The notes under the pieces were generated by a model. That model was given only the letters and a program-made list of their open reading frames with translations. It made no database searches and was not told the DNA's origin. Shown piece after piece: positions 18,658 to 28,400 of a DNA stretch of 64,000 nt; within the stretch, counting starts at the first letter, position 1; each line of letters begins with the position of its first letter. The DNA comes from Clostridium sp. AF37-5 (lineage in GTDB: Bacteria; Bacillota; Clostridia; Lachnospirales; Lachnospiraceae): positions 1 through 64,000 of the forward strand of contig NZ_QUDR01000015.1 of the NCBI RefSeq assembly GCF_003477605.1. The letters are read 5' to 3'. Position numbers and translations under genes: made by a program.

Positions 18658-18757
18658 GAACACGAAAAAATATTTTCGAAAACTCAACGCCAAAATCCTG
18701 TATTATATAATACGTCTGCTGCATTCACCCGAACCGAGATAATTTGAATAACAATTA

Positions 18758-21727
18758 TTAGCCTCCTCTAAATTCTCTTGTGGTACCAAGCGAAATTTCT
18801 AACAATTCTGCCGCTACTTGATGATTTTTAATTCGCATTAAATTATCCCATATATCTACCTTGCCAAGCAGATTCATTCCGCCATGCCATACCAACTCAT
18901 CATCTATAACGGCAAATCTTTCTCCGACTTCTGTTTTAGCCACTACATTTATGCCCACTTGTTTCATCAACTTAATCAAGTGATAACATACATCCGCACT
19001 ACCATAAATCACTTCTTCTGGGTCTGTTGTAATAACCGTCACATTTACCCCTTGTTCCTGACGATCTTTGACCAGTAATAACAGTCTGTCAATCTCGACC
19101 TGTCGTATGTCCGGACTGGAAATTACAATTGATTTCTCTGCTTCCACAATATCCTGCTCAAATTTTTCTTTATAATTACCAGAATCATATATTGCATTAA
19201 TTATCTGCTTAGACCGTACATCGCCCGTCCATATGGAAAATCCGGTACGCTTGTAAGTTTTCAACCTTTTGCCATACATTTTATTAAAGAATCTCACATG
19301 GGCATCAATATAATCATATACATAAACAGAATCTTTACCCTCATAGTCACGATTCAATCTTCCTACATACTGTTCCAGACGCCCCTCAAAAGATACCGGT
19401 GCAGCAAGCATCAATACGTCAAGTCTTGGAAAGTCAAATCCTTCTCCTATTTTTTGTCCGGTTGCAACCAAAATAAGACTTTCATTTTTAGGAATCTGCT
19501 TCAACTTAACACGTATCTCTGCATTTTCCTTATCTGAATTATCCCCATATAAAAGAAATACATGGTCAGCTTCATTTTTCAACGCATCATACAAAAGTTT
19601 TGCATGTTCTTTAAATCTGGTTAATATAACCGGTGTTTGTTTCTGCGCAACACTCTTCTTTACGTCATCTATAATCATTTCATTACGAACCCTGCTAGTA
19701 CTAATCAGACTATACGCTTTGTTAATATCATCTTTGCTGTCAACTGTGTCTACTACCCTTGTATACCTTGGCACAAAGTAATGTCCTATTCCCTGCTCCT
19801 GTGCTCTCTCCAATGCTGTAAATCTATGACGAAGCGGTCCAAGCAGCATATAGATAATTTTATCTAAACTATCCCCACGCTTCGGCGTCGCAGAAACACC
19901 ATATACATATTTTGCATTAATTCTCTGTAACAGTTCCATAGAGGTATTGGATGCTGCATGATGACATTCATCCATAATTACCATTCCGTAAGAATTAATT
20001 AAGTCATTGAACTTACCTTTACTATACATAGAACCAACCATAGCAACATCTACAATACCTGTCAAAGCTTTTTTATTACCATGCAAAATACCTATAACAC
20101 TATCTCTCTTTTTCTTCCTGCCAGTTTTTGTTTCATATTCTGGCGGCTCTTCCCTAATATCCAGGAATTTGTTCAGCTCATCCACCCACTGATTCAGCAA
20201 ATCCTTGCTCTGTAACAAAATAAGAGTATTTACTTTGCGTTCCGCAATCAGGTAACTACAAACAACTGTTTTTCCAAATGCAGTTGCTGCACTTAATACA
20301 CCATCCGAATATGCCAATAACTTCTCTGCTGCCAACTCTTGCTGCATCCTCAAATCTCCTTTAAAAGAAACTCTGATTGGACGACCTTTTTCTTTCTGGT
20401 CAGATATATCTACAACTATTTCAGCTTTATTACATTCCTCGATAATCCGTTCTTTTAACCCTCTCGGAACCTGTATGTACCCATCAACGTCTTTGCCCAA
20501 ATATACGGCACTAAAATTATAGTAATTGGAATATCCCAATCTTTTATTTTTGTAAAATTCCGGATTATCAAAAGCAGCCAGACTACGAATCTGATTTTGA
20601 ATTCTCGGCATAAGATTTAGTGTGTCGATATAGACACCATTGCTAAGTACCATATGTAGCTTGCCTACAACATCCGCCTTAAAAAACTTACATTTTTTCT
20701 TCCATGGTTTTGGTCTGCAATTCATATCTGTACCGGCAAACATTCCCCTGCTTTCTGCCAACTCTGCCTGCCATCTCGACATATATTTTTCGATATCCTC
20801 CATACCCAGTTTTTCTGTTTTATTTAGCAAAACATCCCACTGATTTGGATAGGCATTCCAATTTTCATCCACAAATGCACTGTTACCATGTTTAAGCGCC
20901 TGTCCCTGCAATGGCAATGCAATCAGATTACCAATACTACTTGCTACGTCCTGAGATGGGTACATTCTGTCATAGTAATGAAATGATTTTAAGTTAATAG
21001 ATGCCGAACCCTTATCCAATAACATAAACCCAAAATTTCTTGCCATCGATGCCGGTATTGCTTTCTTAAAGAAAATCCATACATGAGCACCTTTACCCGA
21101 ACGAGAACGCTCAACCAACGGCTTAATACCATTTAGCTCACATATTTTTCTAAGAGCTTCTACTTCCTTATACCATTCATTATCCGTATTGGCAAAATCT
21201 GTCACCTCTGCGCCTTTTTCATGATTATCAAAATCAAATACAATAAATCTGCACATCCCATTTGTCAACAGCGGATATACTCCTATTACATCCGAGCCAT
21301 CTTCCTTGTGCCCTAATAGATGTGAAATAATTTTCTTAGCATCCAGCCGCGTCCATTTAGTGTTTTCACATTCATCACAGAATATCTTCTCACCCCGCTG
21401 TTTTGGACACAGTCTGTTATCCCATCTGTTATCACATTGCGGAAAATAGCCGCCATTCTTGCCACGCTTTGCATAAACATCCTCGCGTCCCCAAAACATA
21501 GAAAAGAAGTGTGTTGCCATTTTCTCTGTTATAAACGATGGGTTGACAATACGCCCACCCTGGTCAGGGTCATACTCTTCTACGCTATCAATTGTCTCTT
21601 CGAAAGGATTGACCTCGTCATATGGAATATTTTCTTTTTTTAGCTTGTCTTTCAATATCCTATTTTCATATTCAAGAGTTCGGACAAGCTTTCGTAAAGA
21701 CTCTGCATCATATGCTTCTATATTCAC
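18758..21727 (-). CDS. TOTE-type archaeo-eukaryotic primase with SF2 helicase and degenerate PLD domain
   Basis: About 989 residues. Numbered from the start used here: a short coiled coil, a Cys4 cluster (98-120), primase motifs FDFDNH (165) and RSRSGKGAHVWIFF (about 207), a superfamily 2 helicase with AFGKT (about 483), MDECHHAA (about 585), SATPKR and a final VGRLNRD, then a phospholipase-D-like tail. In the tail, the H-x-K of the usual HKD motif reads G-E-R before FAVID, although HGGMN is kept, so nuclease activity is doubtful. TOTE proteins are linked to conflict with mobile DNA. The GTG at 21727 has AGGTGA 5 bases upstream; a TTG five codons earlier is less likely. Confidence 0.85.
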   Translation of the reverse strand: MNIEAYDAESLRKLVRTLEYENRILKDKLKKENIPYDEVNPFEETIDSVEEYDPDQGGRIVNPSFITEKMATHFFSMFWGREDVYAKRGKNGGYFPQCDNRWDNRLCPKQRGEKIFCDECENTKWTRLDAKKIISHLLGHKEDGSDVIGVYPLLTNGMCRFIVFDFDNHEKGAEVTDFANTDNEWYKEVEALRKICELNGIKPLVERSRSGKGAHVWIFFKKAIPASMARNFGFMLLDKGSASINLKSFHYYDRMYPSQDVASSIGNLIALPLQGQALKHGNSAFVDENWNAYPNQWDVLLNKTEKLGMEDIEKYMSRWQAELAESRGMFAGTDMNCRPKPWKKKCKFFKADVVGKLHMVLSNGVYIDTLNLMPRIQNQIRSLAAFDNPEFYKNKRLGYSNYYNFSAVYLGKDVDGYIQVPRGLKERIIEECNKAEIVVDISDQKEKGRPIRVSFKGDLRMQQELAAEKLLAYSDGVLSAATAFGKTVVCSYLIAERKVNTLILLQSKDLLNQWVDELNKFLDIREEPPEYETKTGRKKKRDSVIGILHGNKKALTGIVDVAMVGSMYSKGKFNDLINSYGMVIMDECHHAASNTSMELLQRINAKYVYGVSATPKRGDSLDKIIYMLLGPLRHRFTALERAQEQGIGHYFVPRYTRVVDTVDSKDDINKAYSLISTSRVRNEMIIDDVKKSVAQKQTPVILTRFKEHAKLLYDALKNEADHVFLLYGDNSDKENAEIRVKLKQIPKNESLILVATGQKIGEGFDFPRLDVLMLAAPVSFEGRLEQYVGRLNRDYEGKDSVYVYDYIDAHVRFFNKMYGKRLKTYKRTGFSIWTGDVRSKQIINAIYDSGNYKEKFEQDIVEAEKSIVISSPDIRQVEIDRLLLLVKDRQEQGVNVTVITTDPEEVIYGSADVCYHLIKLMKQVGINVVAKTEVGERFAVIDDELVWHGGMNLLGKVDIWDNLMRIKNHQVAAELLEISLGTTREFRGG

Positions 21728-21766
21728 AAAAATCACCTGCAATTCTTATGTGCTTAATACCCTCCG

Positions 21767-22081
21767 TTATCTATGCAAAAGGTAATTCACATATTCTTTT
21801 AATTCATCACTAAAATCCTTCAAATCAACAACCGTAATTACATCTCTATTAATCAGTGCCACAATATCAAAAATCATATTTTCTTTACTTAGTTCAAGCA
21901 TTACTCCCGGATGTTTCTTATCCTTTTTTATTCGCTCTTCCAGCTCCCAAAACTTATCAGAAGCGTTCTCATCTCCACTTAACAAATCTATATATTCTTT
22001 AGTCAAACGCTCCATATATGCTTCCTGCCATTCGCCAATACAAGCCCTGAATAATTTCCAATCTTTCTTTGAAACTTCCAT
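21767..22081 (-). CDS. Small hypothetical protein upstream of the TOTE gene
   Basis: This 104-residue acidic protein (EVSKKDWKLFRACIGEWQEA, then KEYIDLLSG and a C-terminal FSDELKEYVNYLL) is not one I can assign to a function. It is helical in composition, with no membrane segment. GGAGG lies 8 bases before the ATG at 22081; an ATG nine codons earlier has no site. It ends 39 bases before the TOTE start on the same strand, so it may be an accessory factor of that system. Confidence 0.7.
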   Translation of the reverse strand: MEVSKKDWKLFRACIGEWQEAYMERLTKEYIDLLSGDENASDKFWELEERIKKDKKHPGVMLELSKENMIFDIVALINRDVITVVDLKDFSDELKEYVNYLLHR

Positions 22082-22182
22082 ATATACATCCTCCAATCCA
22101 TGTCGCAACTTACATATAATTTATTGACATAACAAAATTACGCACCTAAACGAACCAATATGGACCTTGACAAAAAATATTG

Positions 22183-22540
22183 CTACTTCTTTGCATTCTC
22201 TTCCAATTCTAGCATATATTTATCAAAGTCAGATACAAACAATCTATCCTGAATGACGCGGTATTTTTCAAATTCAGTCTCTGCTTTTGCCTTTGCAATC
22301 TCTGCTGTAATTTTGCCTGCATCCTGAAGGACTTCTCTGTCATCTGCCATCAGAAATAAATCCAGACGCTTTGACCAGTCCTCCATCGTCATTGGGATAT
22401 GACGCTCTGCACGATCCTCTGCCAAATCCAAATAAGCTGATACAATACGTTCTAATGACCGCATTTCCTGTTCTGAAAGATAATTTTTCTCTATATTTAC
22501 ATCACTTTTTACTACTTTGCCTTCCGGAGCTGCTGCCCAA
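22183..22540 (-). pseudogene. rhuM remnant, C-terminal part
   Basis: The frame reads KVVKSDVNIEKNYLSEQE, RIVSAYLDLAEDRAERHIP, MTMEDWSKRLDLFL, and FEKYRVIQDRLFVSDFDKY to a normal stop. This is the C-terminal third of RhuM-family proteins. The N-terminal two thirds are absent upstream, where a separate toxin-antitoxin pair lies; a decayed N-terminal piece is at 23353-23640. An internal Met could make a 93-residue product, but function is unlikely. Confidence 0.75.
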
Positions 22541-22587
22541 GTTTAATGCTTCTAATACGTTTCACACTTAACTCAAAACTTATAAAA

Positions 22588-22615
22588 ACATCACCAGCCA
22601 ACAAACTAGTGATGT
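22588..22615 (-). terminator. Terminator after the second toxin-antitoxin pair
   Basis: ACATCAC pairs with GTGATGT around a 14-base loop, followed on the minus strand by TTTTATAAG. It lies 8 bases past the antitoxin stop. Confidence 0.6.
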
Positions 22616-22622
22616 CATATAA

Positions 22623-22910
22623 TTACACTTTCTGTTTTGGCACAAACTCAATCTTGAGAACCATCCCCATACCATCTGCTAATCTTTTAAGCAAATTAAC
22701 AGAAGGATTCCTTGTTCCATTCTCAAGTTTGCTGATATCTGCTTGATTAATACCAGTACGCTCTGCCAACTCCTTCTGCGTCATATTCTGAGAAGTACGA
22801 GCATCTACGATAGCCCTTATAACATCCATCTCTGGCTGGATTGCATCATATTCTTTTTTAAATTCTTCATCCTGTAACTGCTTAGAAAGCATATCATCAA
22901 ATGTTCTCAT
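22623..22910 (-). CDS. XRE-family antitoxin of a RelE/HigB-type pair
   Basis: This 95-residue protein has an XRE helix-turn-helix at about residues 38-88 (TSQNMTQKELAERTGINQAD, then ISKLENGTRNPSVNLLKRLA). It overlaps the upstream toxin gene by 14 bases. It should bind the toxin and repress the pair through the palindrome at 23285. Length and gene order match many toxin-first type II systems. Confidence 0.88.
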   Translation of the reverse strand: MRTFDDMLSKQLQDEEFKKEYDAIQPEMDVIRAIVDARTSQNMTQKELAERTGINQADISKLENGTRNPSVNLLKRLADGMGMVLKIEFVPKQKV

Positions 22911-23262
22911 CTTTCATCACCCTTTCCATGAAATCCTTTCTTCTATCCTTTGCAGTCTGTATCTCTTCTTTTGGAGTTTTCCGTGTCTTTTTAACAAAAC
23001 CATTCGTCAGTATTATTTTTCCCTCATAATAGAAAAAATATAAGACTCTGGTGATATCACTTCCAAATTTACAACGCAATTCAAATATTCCATCATCTAA
23101 GTGCTTACTGTACGGTTCTCTAAGCATGTTCCCCTTCTCTTGAAGAATCCCCAATAATCCAAATATCTTAGCTCGCATCTTAGGACTAACAGAATCAAGA
23201 AATTGCTCTACTGGAACTTCACCATTTTCCTTTTCATATGCTATTAACTTAAATTCCGTCAT
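22897..23262 (-). CDS. RelE/HigB-type toxin (phage Gp49-like)
   Basis: This 121-residue protein resembles the Gp49-like branch of HigB/RelE toxins: EVPVEQFLDSVSPKMRAKIF, then GIFELRCKFGSDITRVLYFF and NGFVKKTRKTPKEEI, with the conserved basic residues of that C-terminal beta region. These toxins cut mRNA on the ribosome. The ATG at 23262 has AAGGAG 5 bases before it; an ATG 13 codons earlier lies inside the promoter. The pair lies between two parts of a dead rhuM gene. Confidence 0.88.
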   Translation of the reverse strand: MTEFKLIAYEKENGEVPVEQFLDSVSPKMRAKIFGLLGILQEKGNMLREPYSKHLDDGIFELRCKFGSDITRVLYFFYYEGKIILTNGFVKKTRKTPKEEIQTAKDRRKDFMERVMKDENI

Positions 23263-23280
23263 ATAATCTCCTTTGTATAT

Positions 23281-23309
23281 ATTATATGGCATATATGCCA
23301 TAATGTCAA
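23281..23309 (-). promoter_or_regulatory. Consensus promoter with palindrome in the spacer
   Basis: TTGACA and TATAAT are separated by 17 bases on the minus strand. An 18-bp perfect palindrome, TATGGCATATATGCCATA (23285-23302), fills the spacer and touches the -10. A protein bound here would block RNA polymerase directly; the antitoxin is the obvious candidate. Confidence 0.75.
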
Positions 23310-23352
23310 TTATACATTTAAAGTATTCTTTTTTTAATTCCTCAATACGTCC

Positions 23353-23640
23353 TTAATATACTCCACCTTTTTTCAGACGCTTATCATCCATAGCCCAGCC
23401 TTTGATTGTGTAGTCCTTCACGATACCATTGTCTCACTTGCGAAATTGCACTGCACGCTCATTATTCACTTTAAAGCCGACTGCGATAATCATTTGAAGA
23501 TAGGAATGTGTAACCTCTCGGCTCACTTGACGTGAACCTTCCTTTTGAACTATTAAGAATTTCTTAATAGTTCAATCGGGCTCCAATTCTGAATCGTCAT
23601 AAACCTTCTTTATATGTTGATTAATCGCAGCCACACTTAC
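23353..23640 (-). pseudogene. rhuM remnant, N-terminal part
   Basis: The minus strand reads INQHIKKVYDDSELEPD, a TGA, TIKKFLIVQKEGSRQVSREV, SYLQMIIAVGFKVNNERAVQ FR, then a frameshift, then DYTIKGWAMDDKRLKKGG. This order matches the N-terminal domain of RhuM proteins. At least one in-frame stop and one frameshift are present. Confidence 0.7.
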
Positions 23641-23641
23641 T

Positions 23642-23779
23642 TACATCAAAAAGCAGCCTGCCAGCCCTACGGAATTCGATGAGTCTTTGGTAAAACGCTG
23701 GCTTAAGCAAATCACCGTCTGGGAAGACCACTTCACAGTGGAACTCAAGTCCGGACTAAAAATTGACATTGAAGGTTAA
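23642..23779 (+). pseudogene. Serine recombinase C-terminal scrap
   Basis: Forty-five plus-strand codons end in a stop and read TEFDESLVKRWLKQITVWED, HFTVELKSGLKIDIEG. This resembles the C-terminal end of large serine recombinases of integrative elements. No start or catalytic domain is nearby. It is the only plus-strand coding trace in the island and suggests an integrated element was once here. Confidence 0.6.
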
Positions 23780-23792
23780 TACCCATAGACGC

Positions 23793-23838
23793 AAAAGGCT
23801 CCTCACCACTGGTTTGATTCCGATAATGGGAAGCCTTT
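23793..23838 (-). terminator. Probable terminator of the three-gene small-protein operon
   Basis: On the minus strand AAAGGCTTCC pairs with GGAGCCTTTT across a loop of about 27 bases and ends in TTTTG. It follows the last small gene by 3 bases. Confidence 0.5.
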
Positions 23839-23840
23839 AC

Positions 23841-23999
23841 TTATGCTAATTCTTTTATTGCATATATTGCGACAACAGATAATGGAATCGACATTATTGC
23901 AAAAGCAGCTGGCCATCCTGATAGGGATACAGATACACTACTTCTCTTTGCTAATTCTGATGCTACGTATGCCAAATTACCTACGTATGTATTATCCAT
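23841..23999 (-). CDS. Small hydrophobic protein, third gene of an unrecognised operon
   Basis: The 52-residue product starts MDNTYVGNLAYVASELAKRS and ends in one likely membrane helix (AAFAIMSIPLSVVAIYAIKE). GAGG lies 7 bases before the ATG and overlaps the end of the preceding gene; the two genes are 3 bases apart. I do not recognise a family. A membrane-acting or effector peptide is possible, but this is speculation. Confidence 0.55.
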   Translation of the reverse strand: MDNTYVGNLAYVASELAKRSSVSVSLSGWPAAFAIMSIPLSVVAIYAIKELA

Positions 24000-24002
24000 A
24001 TT

Positions 24003-24185
24003 TTACCTCACTCTCGTATAATAACCATTTTTCAATATAATCGTACCACCATTTACTGCTCCGCCTAGAGAACCTGCAGCCTTTTTTGTTGGATAACTTT
24101 GATTAGAATATAGCGAAATCAATGCAGTATACGCGTTAGCTATACTCAATGTACTACCAACCCTCTTAAATACTCGTAATATCAT
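24003..24185 (-). CDS. Small basic protein, second gene of an unrecognised operon
   Basis: The 60-residue product is basic (9 Lys/Arg, few acidic residues), with an N-terminal amphipathic stretch (MILRVFKRVGSTLSIANAYT) and a Gly-rich C-terminal half (GSLGGAVNGGTIILKNGYYT). AAGGAGG lies 9 bases before the ATG, inside the end of the upstream gene, and the two genes overlap by 20 bases. I do not recognise a family. The coupling to both neighbours argues that it is a real gene. Confidence 0.6.
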   Translation of the reverse strand: MILRVFKRVGSTLSIANAYTALISLYSNQSYPTKKAAGSLGGAVNGGTIILKNGYYTRVR

Positions 24186-24648
24186 TTTGGTTAACCTCCT
24201 TTATTATCATCAATATTTTACTAATCGCATCTATGGCTTCTTCATCAGATCTTTCAAGCAATTTTGCGAACTTTGAAACAGCCTCCAGTCTATCTTCCAT
24301 ACGGAATTTATTTTCAGACGCATCAGGTGCTGCAATTTCTGCATATCTCAATAAGCGTTTTCCTACAAGACAATCATCATATCTACCATTACATTGTTTA
24401 AGTAAATATGTAGCAACACCTTTTAAATGAGGGCCTATTGCAAATGTGCTCACAATTTCTTCTGGAATTTTGACTTCTACTACCACCTTATCGTCACCAT
24501 AAACCATTGGAGTCTGTATCTGCACACCGTATCTCGAATAAAGATTCAATGATGCACTCCTGACACCTTCTCTTATATCATGAATGGCATCAATGGCTTT
24601 TATTGTTAAATTAGCAAATTCAATTTGTATATTCTTGGAAATAAGCAT
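24166..24648 (-). CDS. Unrecognised 160-residue protein, first gene of a three-gene operon
   Basis: The soluble-looking 160-residue protein begins MLISKNIQIEFANLTIKAID and ends in a helical region (LEAVSKFAKLLERSDEEAID). It has no membrane segment, no known catalytic motif and no HTH that I can see. GAGGTG lies 6 bases before the ATG and a good promoter lies 50 bases further up. Two small genes follow with overlap or a 3-base gap, so all three are probably made together. Confidence 0.65.
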   Translation of the reverse strand: MLISKNIQIEFANLTIKAIDAIHDIREGVRSASLNLYSRYGVQIQTPMVYGDDKVVVEVKIPEEIVSTFAIGPHLKGVATYLLKQCNGRYDDCLVGKRLLRYAEIAAPDASENKFRMEDRLEAVSKFAKLLERSDEEAIDAISKILMIIKEVNQNDITSI

Positions 24649-24698
24649 ATTATCACCTCTTTTCAGTACCCTTTATTATCGGTTCCTGTAATAATATT

Positions 24699-24727
24699 AT
24701 AATATTGTATAATGGCTCAGTTGTCAA
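24699..24727 (-). promoter_or_regulatory. Promoter of the three-gene small-protein operon
   Basis: TTGACA and TATTAT are separated by 17 bases on the minus strand, about 50 bases before the first gene. The -10 lies in an AT-rich imperfect palindrome (AATATTATAATATT). Confidence 0.6.
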
Positions 24728-24771
24728 GACAAAAATTTGATATTTTTATAATGAACTGATATGTTGACGGG

Positions 24772-25215
24772 TTACATGGAAAAATGTGGTGTAGCATCTC
24801 CCAGATTTTTATGCCATGCGGCTGCTCTGGTTGCATCTAAAAGCATTACCGGATAATATACCTCAGCGGGAGGACGTTTGTTTCCAATGGACTGATGGCA
24901 TCTTTCAAAATTATAGGTGTAGATATATCTTCCGATGACTTCTCTCGCTTCCTTGAGATTAGCATACTCCGTGAGGTATGCTTCCTCATACTTGAAACTG
25001 CGAAATCAGCGTTCAATCATGATATTATCTGCCTAGCGGCTTTTGCCATCCATGCTTTGCCGAATTCCATTGTCTCGAATAAATTCGATGTATTTGTCAC
25101 TGGTAAACTGGCTGCCCTGATCCGAGTTGATGATTAACGGCTTGGCTACTTTAAGGGCTTTTTTACAGGCATTGATGACCATGGTGGTATCCAGAATATC
25201 ATCAAGGTTGAATTA
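24772..25215 (-). pseudogene. IS3-family transposase (orfB) remnant
   Basis: The minus strand encodes the C-terminal part of an IS3-type DDE transposase: NSDQGSQFTSDKYIEFIRDN, GIRQSMDGKSR, then FKYEEAYLTEYANLKEAREV, YTYNFERCHQSIGNKRP and a stop at 24772. Two in-frame stops (TAG at 25033-25035, TGA at 25006-25008) stand exactly where the family has Trp. The N-terminal part is missing beyond about 25215 and no terminal repeats were found. The copy is dead. Confidence 0.85.
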
Positions 25216-25435
25216 TGCTCCTTTCTCCCAATATCTTGGTTTTATTAAATACTCCATTATAATACTCACCGCACGGTGTATCAGCCTCTATATTTCTACA
25301 GCTTTGACTGTTCCAAGGTGGCACAAACCACAGCTTTTCGTCTATTTCTGGTAATTGGTTTTGTCACCAACCAACTAACAAAATAACTAAACAGCATATT
25401 CACAACTTAGGAATAAAAAACATCACTACTTATTA
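25216..25435 (-). other. Gap with an anonymous coding-like fragment
   Basis: No intact gene. The minus strand from about 25370 to 25215 keeps one frame that reads like protein (LPEIDEKLWFVPPWNSQ, then ADTPCGEYYNGVFNKTKILG) before meeting the transposase remnant. I do not recognise it; it may be the end of a gene destroyed by the IS insertion. Confidence 0.35.
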
Positions 25436-28400
25436 TCATGACAATTCTTTCCGTGCCTCATTATATTTTCTTGTATATGTCCCCTTCAGCCCTGGATCAA
25501 TAAGTTTTCCGTGACAATTATTATAAATTGACGACTGTACCAGTAATTTTTTATTAGCCTGTTGCCAATTTACAAAAAATTTTGCGCTTTCTCTTCCATC
25601 AAATCCACTAATTTTTGAAAGATATTCTATAATTTGATCTATTGTCAAATCATTCATAATATATTCTAACAACTTGGTCGACTGTCTTGTTGCCGCATAA
25701 TTCTGAATCCTTTCACCGGCATCTTTATATGCATCTACTTGAACTAACCATTGCATTAACTCTTTATTATCTTTCATATAGTTTTGCATATCTTCATAAT
25801 CTTCCTGATTAAATATCTTTATATATACATTTTGTAACTGCTCTATCTTATTTTTTTCAAAAATAAATTCGTGGTTTCTCAATGTCTTAGAAATAACATA
25901 TATTTCATATTCTTTTTTCTGATATAACTCTTCATTTATTATATCACTATACGAATATTTTTTATCTATAGCAATTATATTTTTTAATGTTTCATGACTT
26001 ATCCTATCAAAATCATTAATTAATAAAACATATTTATCACAAAGAGAACTATCTTTTTTCAGACTACTATATAATTCTTTCTCCATTATAGGAACTGCTA
26101 TATTCACAAAACGCATAAACTCCACAGCCTCACTCGGATATTCTTGTATTTGAAACAGATCATAAAATCTTTTATTCAATTCACTTTGACGTGCTTTTGC
26201 CATTCTCATATATGAGAACTTTTCTGGATTTAATAAATAGAAAAGGGTCTTTGCCATAGGCATTTCTAATGAACTTATATACATCATTATCTTATATGTC
26301 TCTGTTTGGTTTCTATATACATTACTAAAAAAATCTGCTATCATTTGCAGACTTTCTTCTTGAATATCCTGTAACGAAAATAAAAATATTGCATCTTGAT
26401 AGTCTGCTATAAGAGCCAATTCCTCCTCATTAATAAATAAAAATGGGGACTTAAAAAGAAAACTATACTCTCTAATCCATTTCTTGTTTTCTAGAATCAC
26501 TTTGCGTATTTTCATAAAGTTTTCATTTGCATTCTCTTCAATCCATCGGACGCTTTCTTGTATACCCTCTTTAATTACTAACTCCGAAAAATCAATCTGT
26601 GTAGGATCCACTATTATCTGATTGCAAACATAATCAACATAATATCTCGCATCATATAATTTTAGGCATAGTTTCTGTGATAGACCTTGAACCCAATTGA
26701 TATCACTCAAAAGATTTATTTCTTCTGAAGTATGTGTTGAAATAGCTTCTAATAAATCCACATAAGATGAGCGTTCTATAAGTTCTCTCTTAATTGCATA
26801 CCGGAATCTATCCAAAAATACTGTTGGTATATTATCACAATTTTTACAAAATGAACTCATATTATCAAACCATATTTCAATTCCCTGCCGTTTTTCCACT
26901 TCAAGATAAAATTTCACCACATCTTGATTTGTAAGATTTTCTTTTATAATTAACTCATGAATCGAAAAACAAATCTCTACATCAGCTGAAAGAGTGTCAT
27001 AATTAATCAATTGCAATATAATAGTAGCATCATTAATTGCATCAACTTCCTCTTTTGAAAAAAAAGGATTATCGTTATCATATAGTTCAGAAAACATTAA
27101 CACATCATTACTTATTTCAGTGCATAAACTCTCCCTTATATCACGCAAAATCGTTTTATCACTAATATTTTCGCATAACACTATTGAGAGTTTGTGGAGT
27201 AATGATTGTCGATTATTTACACCTTTACGATATGCAAAACACTTTCCTACATAGTAATTATATCTTTTAATATTATTTGAATCCCATGGTAAGCTTTCAA
27301 TAATCTGAAATAATTTATTCTCAAACTCATTTGCCATTACTGCAAAACTCTCATCATATTCTATAGCAAACACAGGAAATTTCAAATCTAACATATTTAA
27401 TTTTGTAAAAGCTTCTTTAATAGTCCGTTCATCTATTTGCTGTATAATTATTTTGTACTTTTCTTTATCCTTCGGGGGGTCGTTATAATATAATGAATTA
27501 AATACCAACATTTCATTCAAATCATAAAGATAGCTATCCTTTGGATAATTAAAAAAATATGTTCTATAATTTACATCAATTAACTTATTATCAATTAATG
27601 AAACTATTTCTTTCCAAAAATAAGTACTCACATTTTTCCATTCTTCTATCGGAATATCATTTTGGGTCAATTTTCCCTGGGTGTAATGGTTTATCAAACT
27701 CTCTATCATATTAGGAGTTAATTTATAAAAATCCTTTTGATATTCTGTCATCAAATAACTAATCACTGCACACTTTTCAAATGAAATTCCTTTTCCAGAA
27801 AATTTCGTAATCAAGCTTTCATATAAGGTTAATGCTAGATTCAGCCGATTCTTAACGGTCCTAATATCAATTTCCTTTCCTCGAATTAACCACTGCATTC
27901 CTTTGATACCTGCAATTGACACATTATCAGCATCTTCTAACATTACTAGTCCTAAATCAATTAATTTGTCTTTCAGTTCATATAACAAACCATTCAATAT
28001 AGCATCATAATTGTCTATACTTACAACAGGCAAATTTAATATATAATCAAAAAATTTGTGATACAGTCCACTTTGCACTGTATCATTTAACATCGCTTCT
28101 GGCTTTATGCAAACTATAAATGTCACTTTATTCCGATGCAGACGTTTTTTTCTATTATAATCTGTCAAATAATATTTTCTTAATTCTTTCAGAAAATCAG
28201 TTACCACTTGTGGATTATCAGTTCTATCCAAATCCTCAATTACAAAGACATAGTGACGCCTATATCCCCTGTATAAAACCTCTTTTGCATAATAATCAAT
28301 AATTATATTTTCATCATTCTCTCTTTTCCCCTCCGATTTGGCAGATGAAAAAATAAAATCCGATTTCCACAATACAATTCCCATAGTAATTATTCCAATA

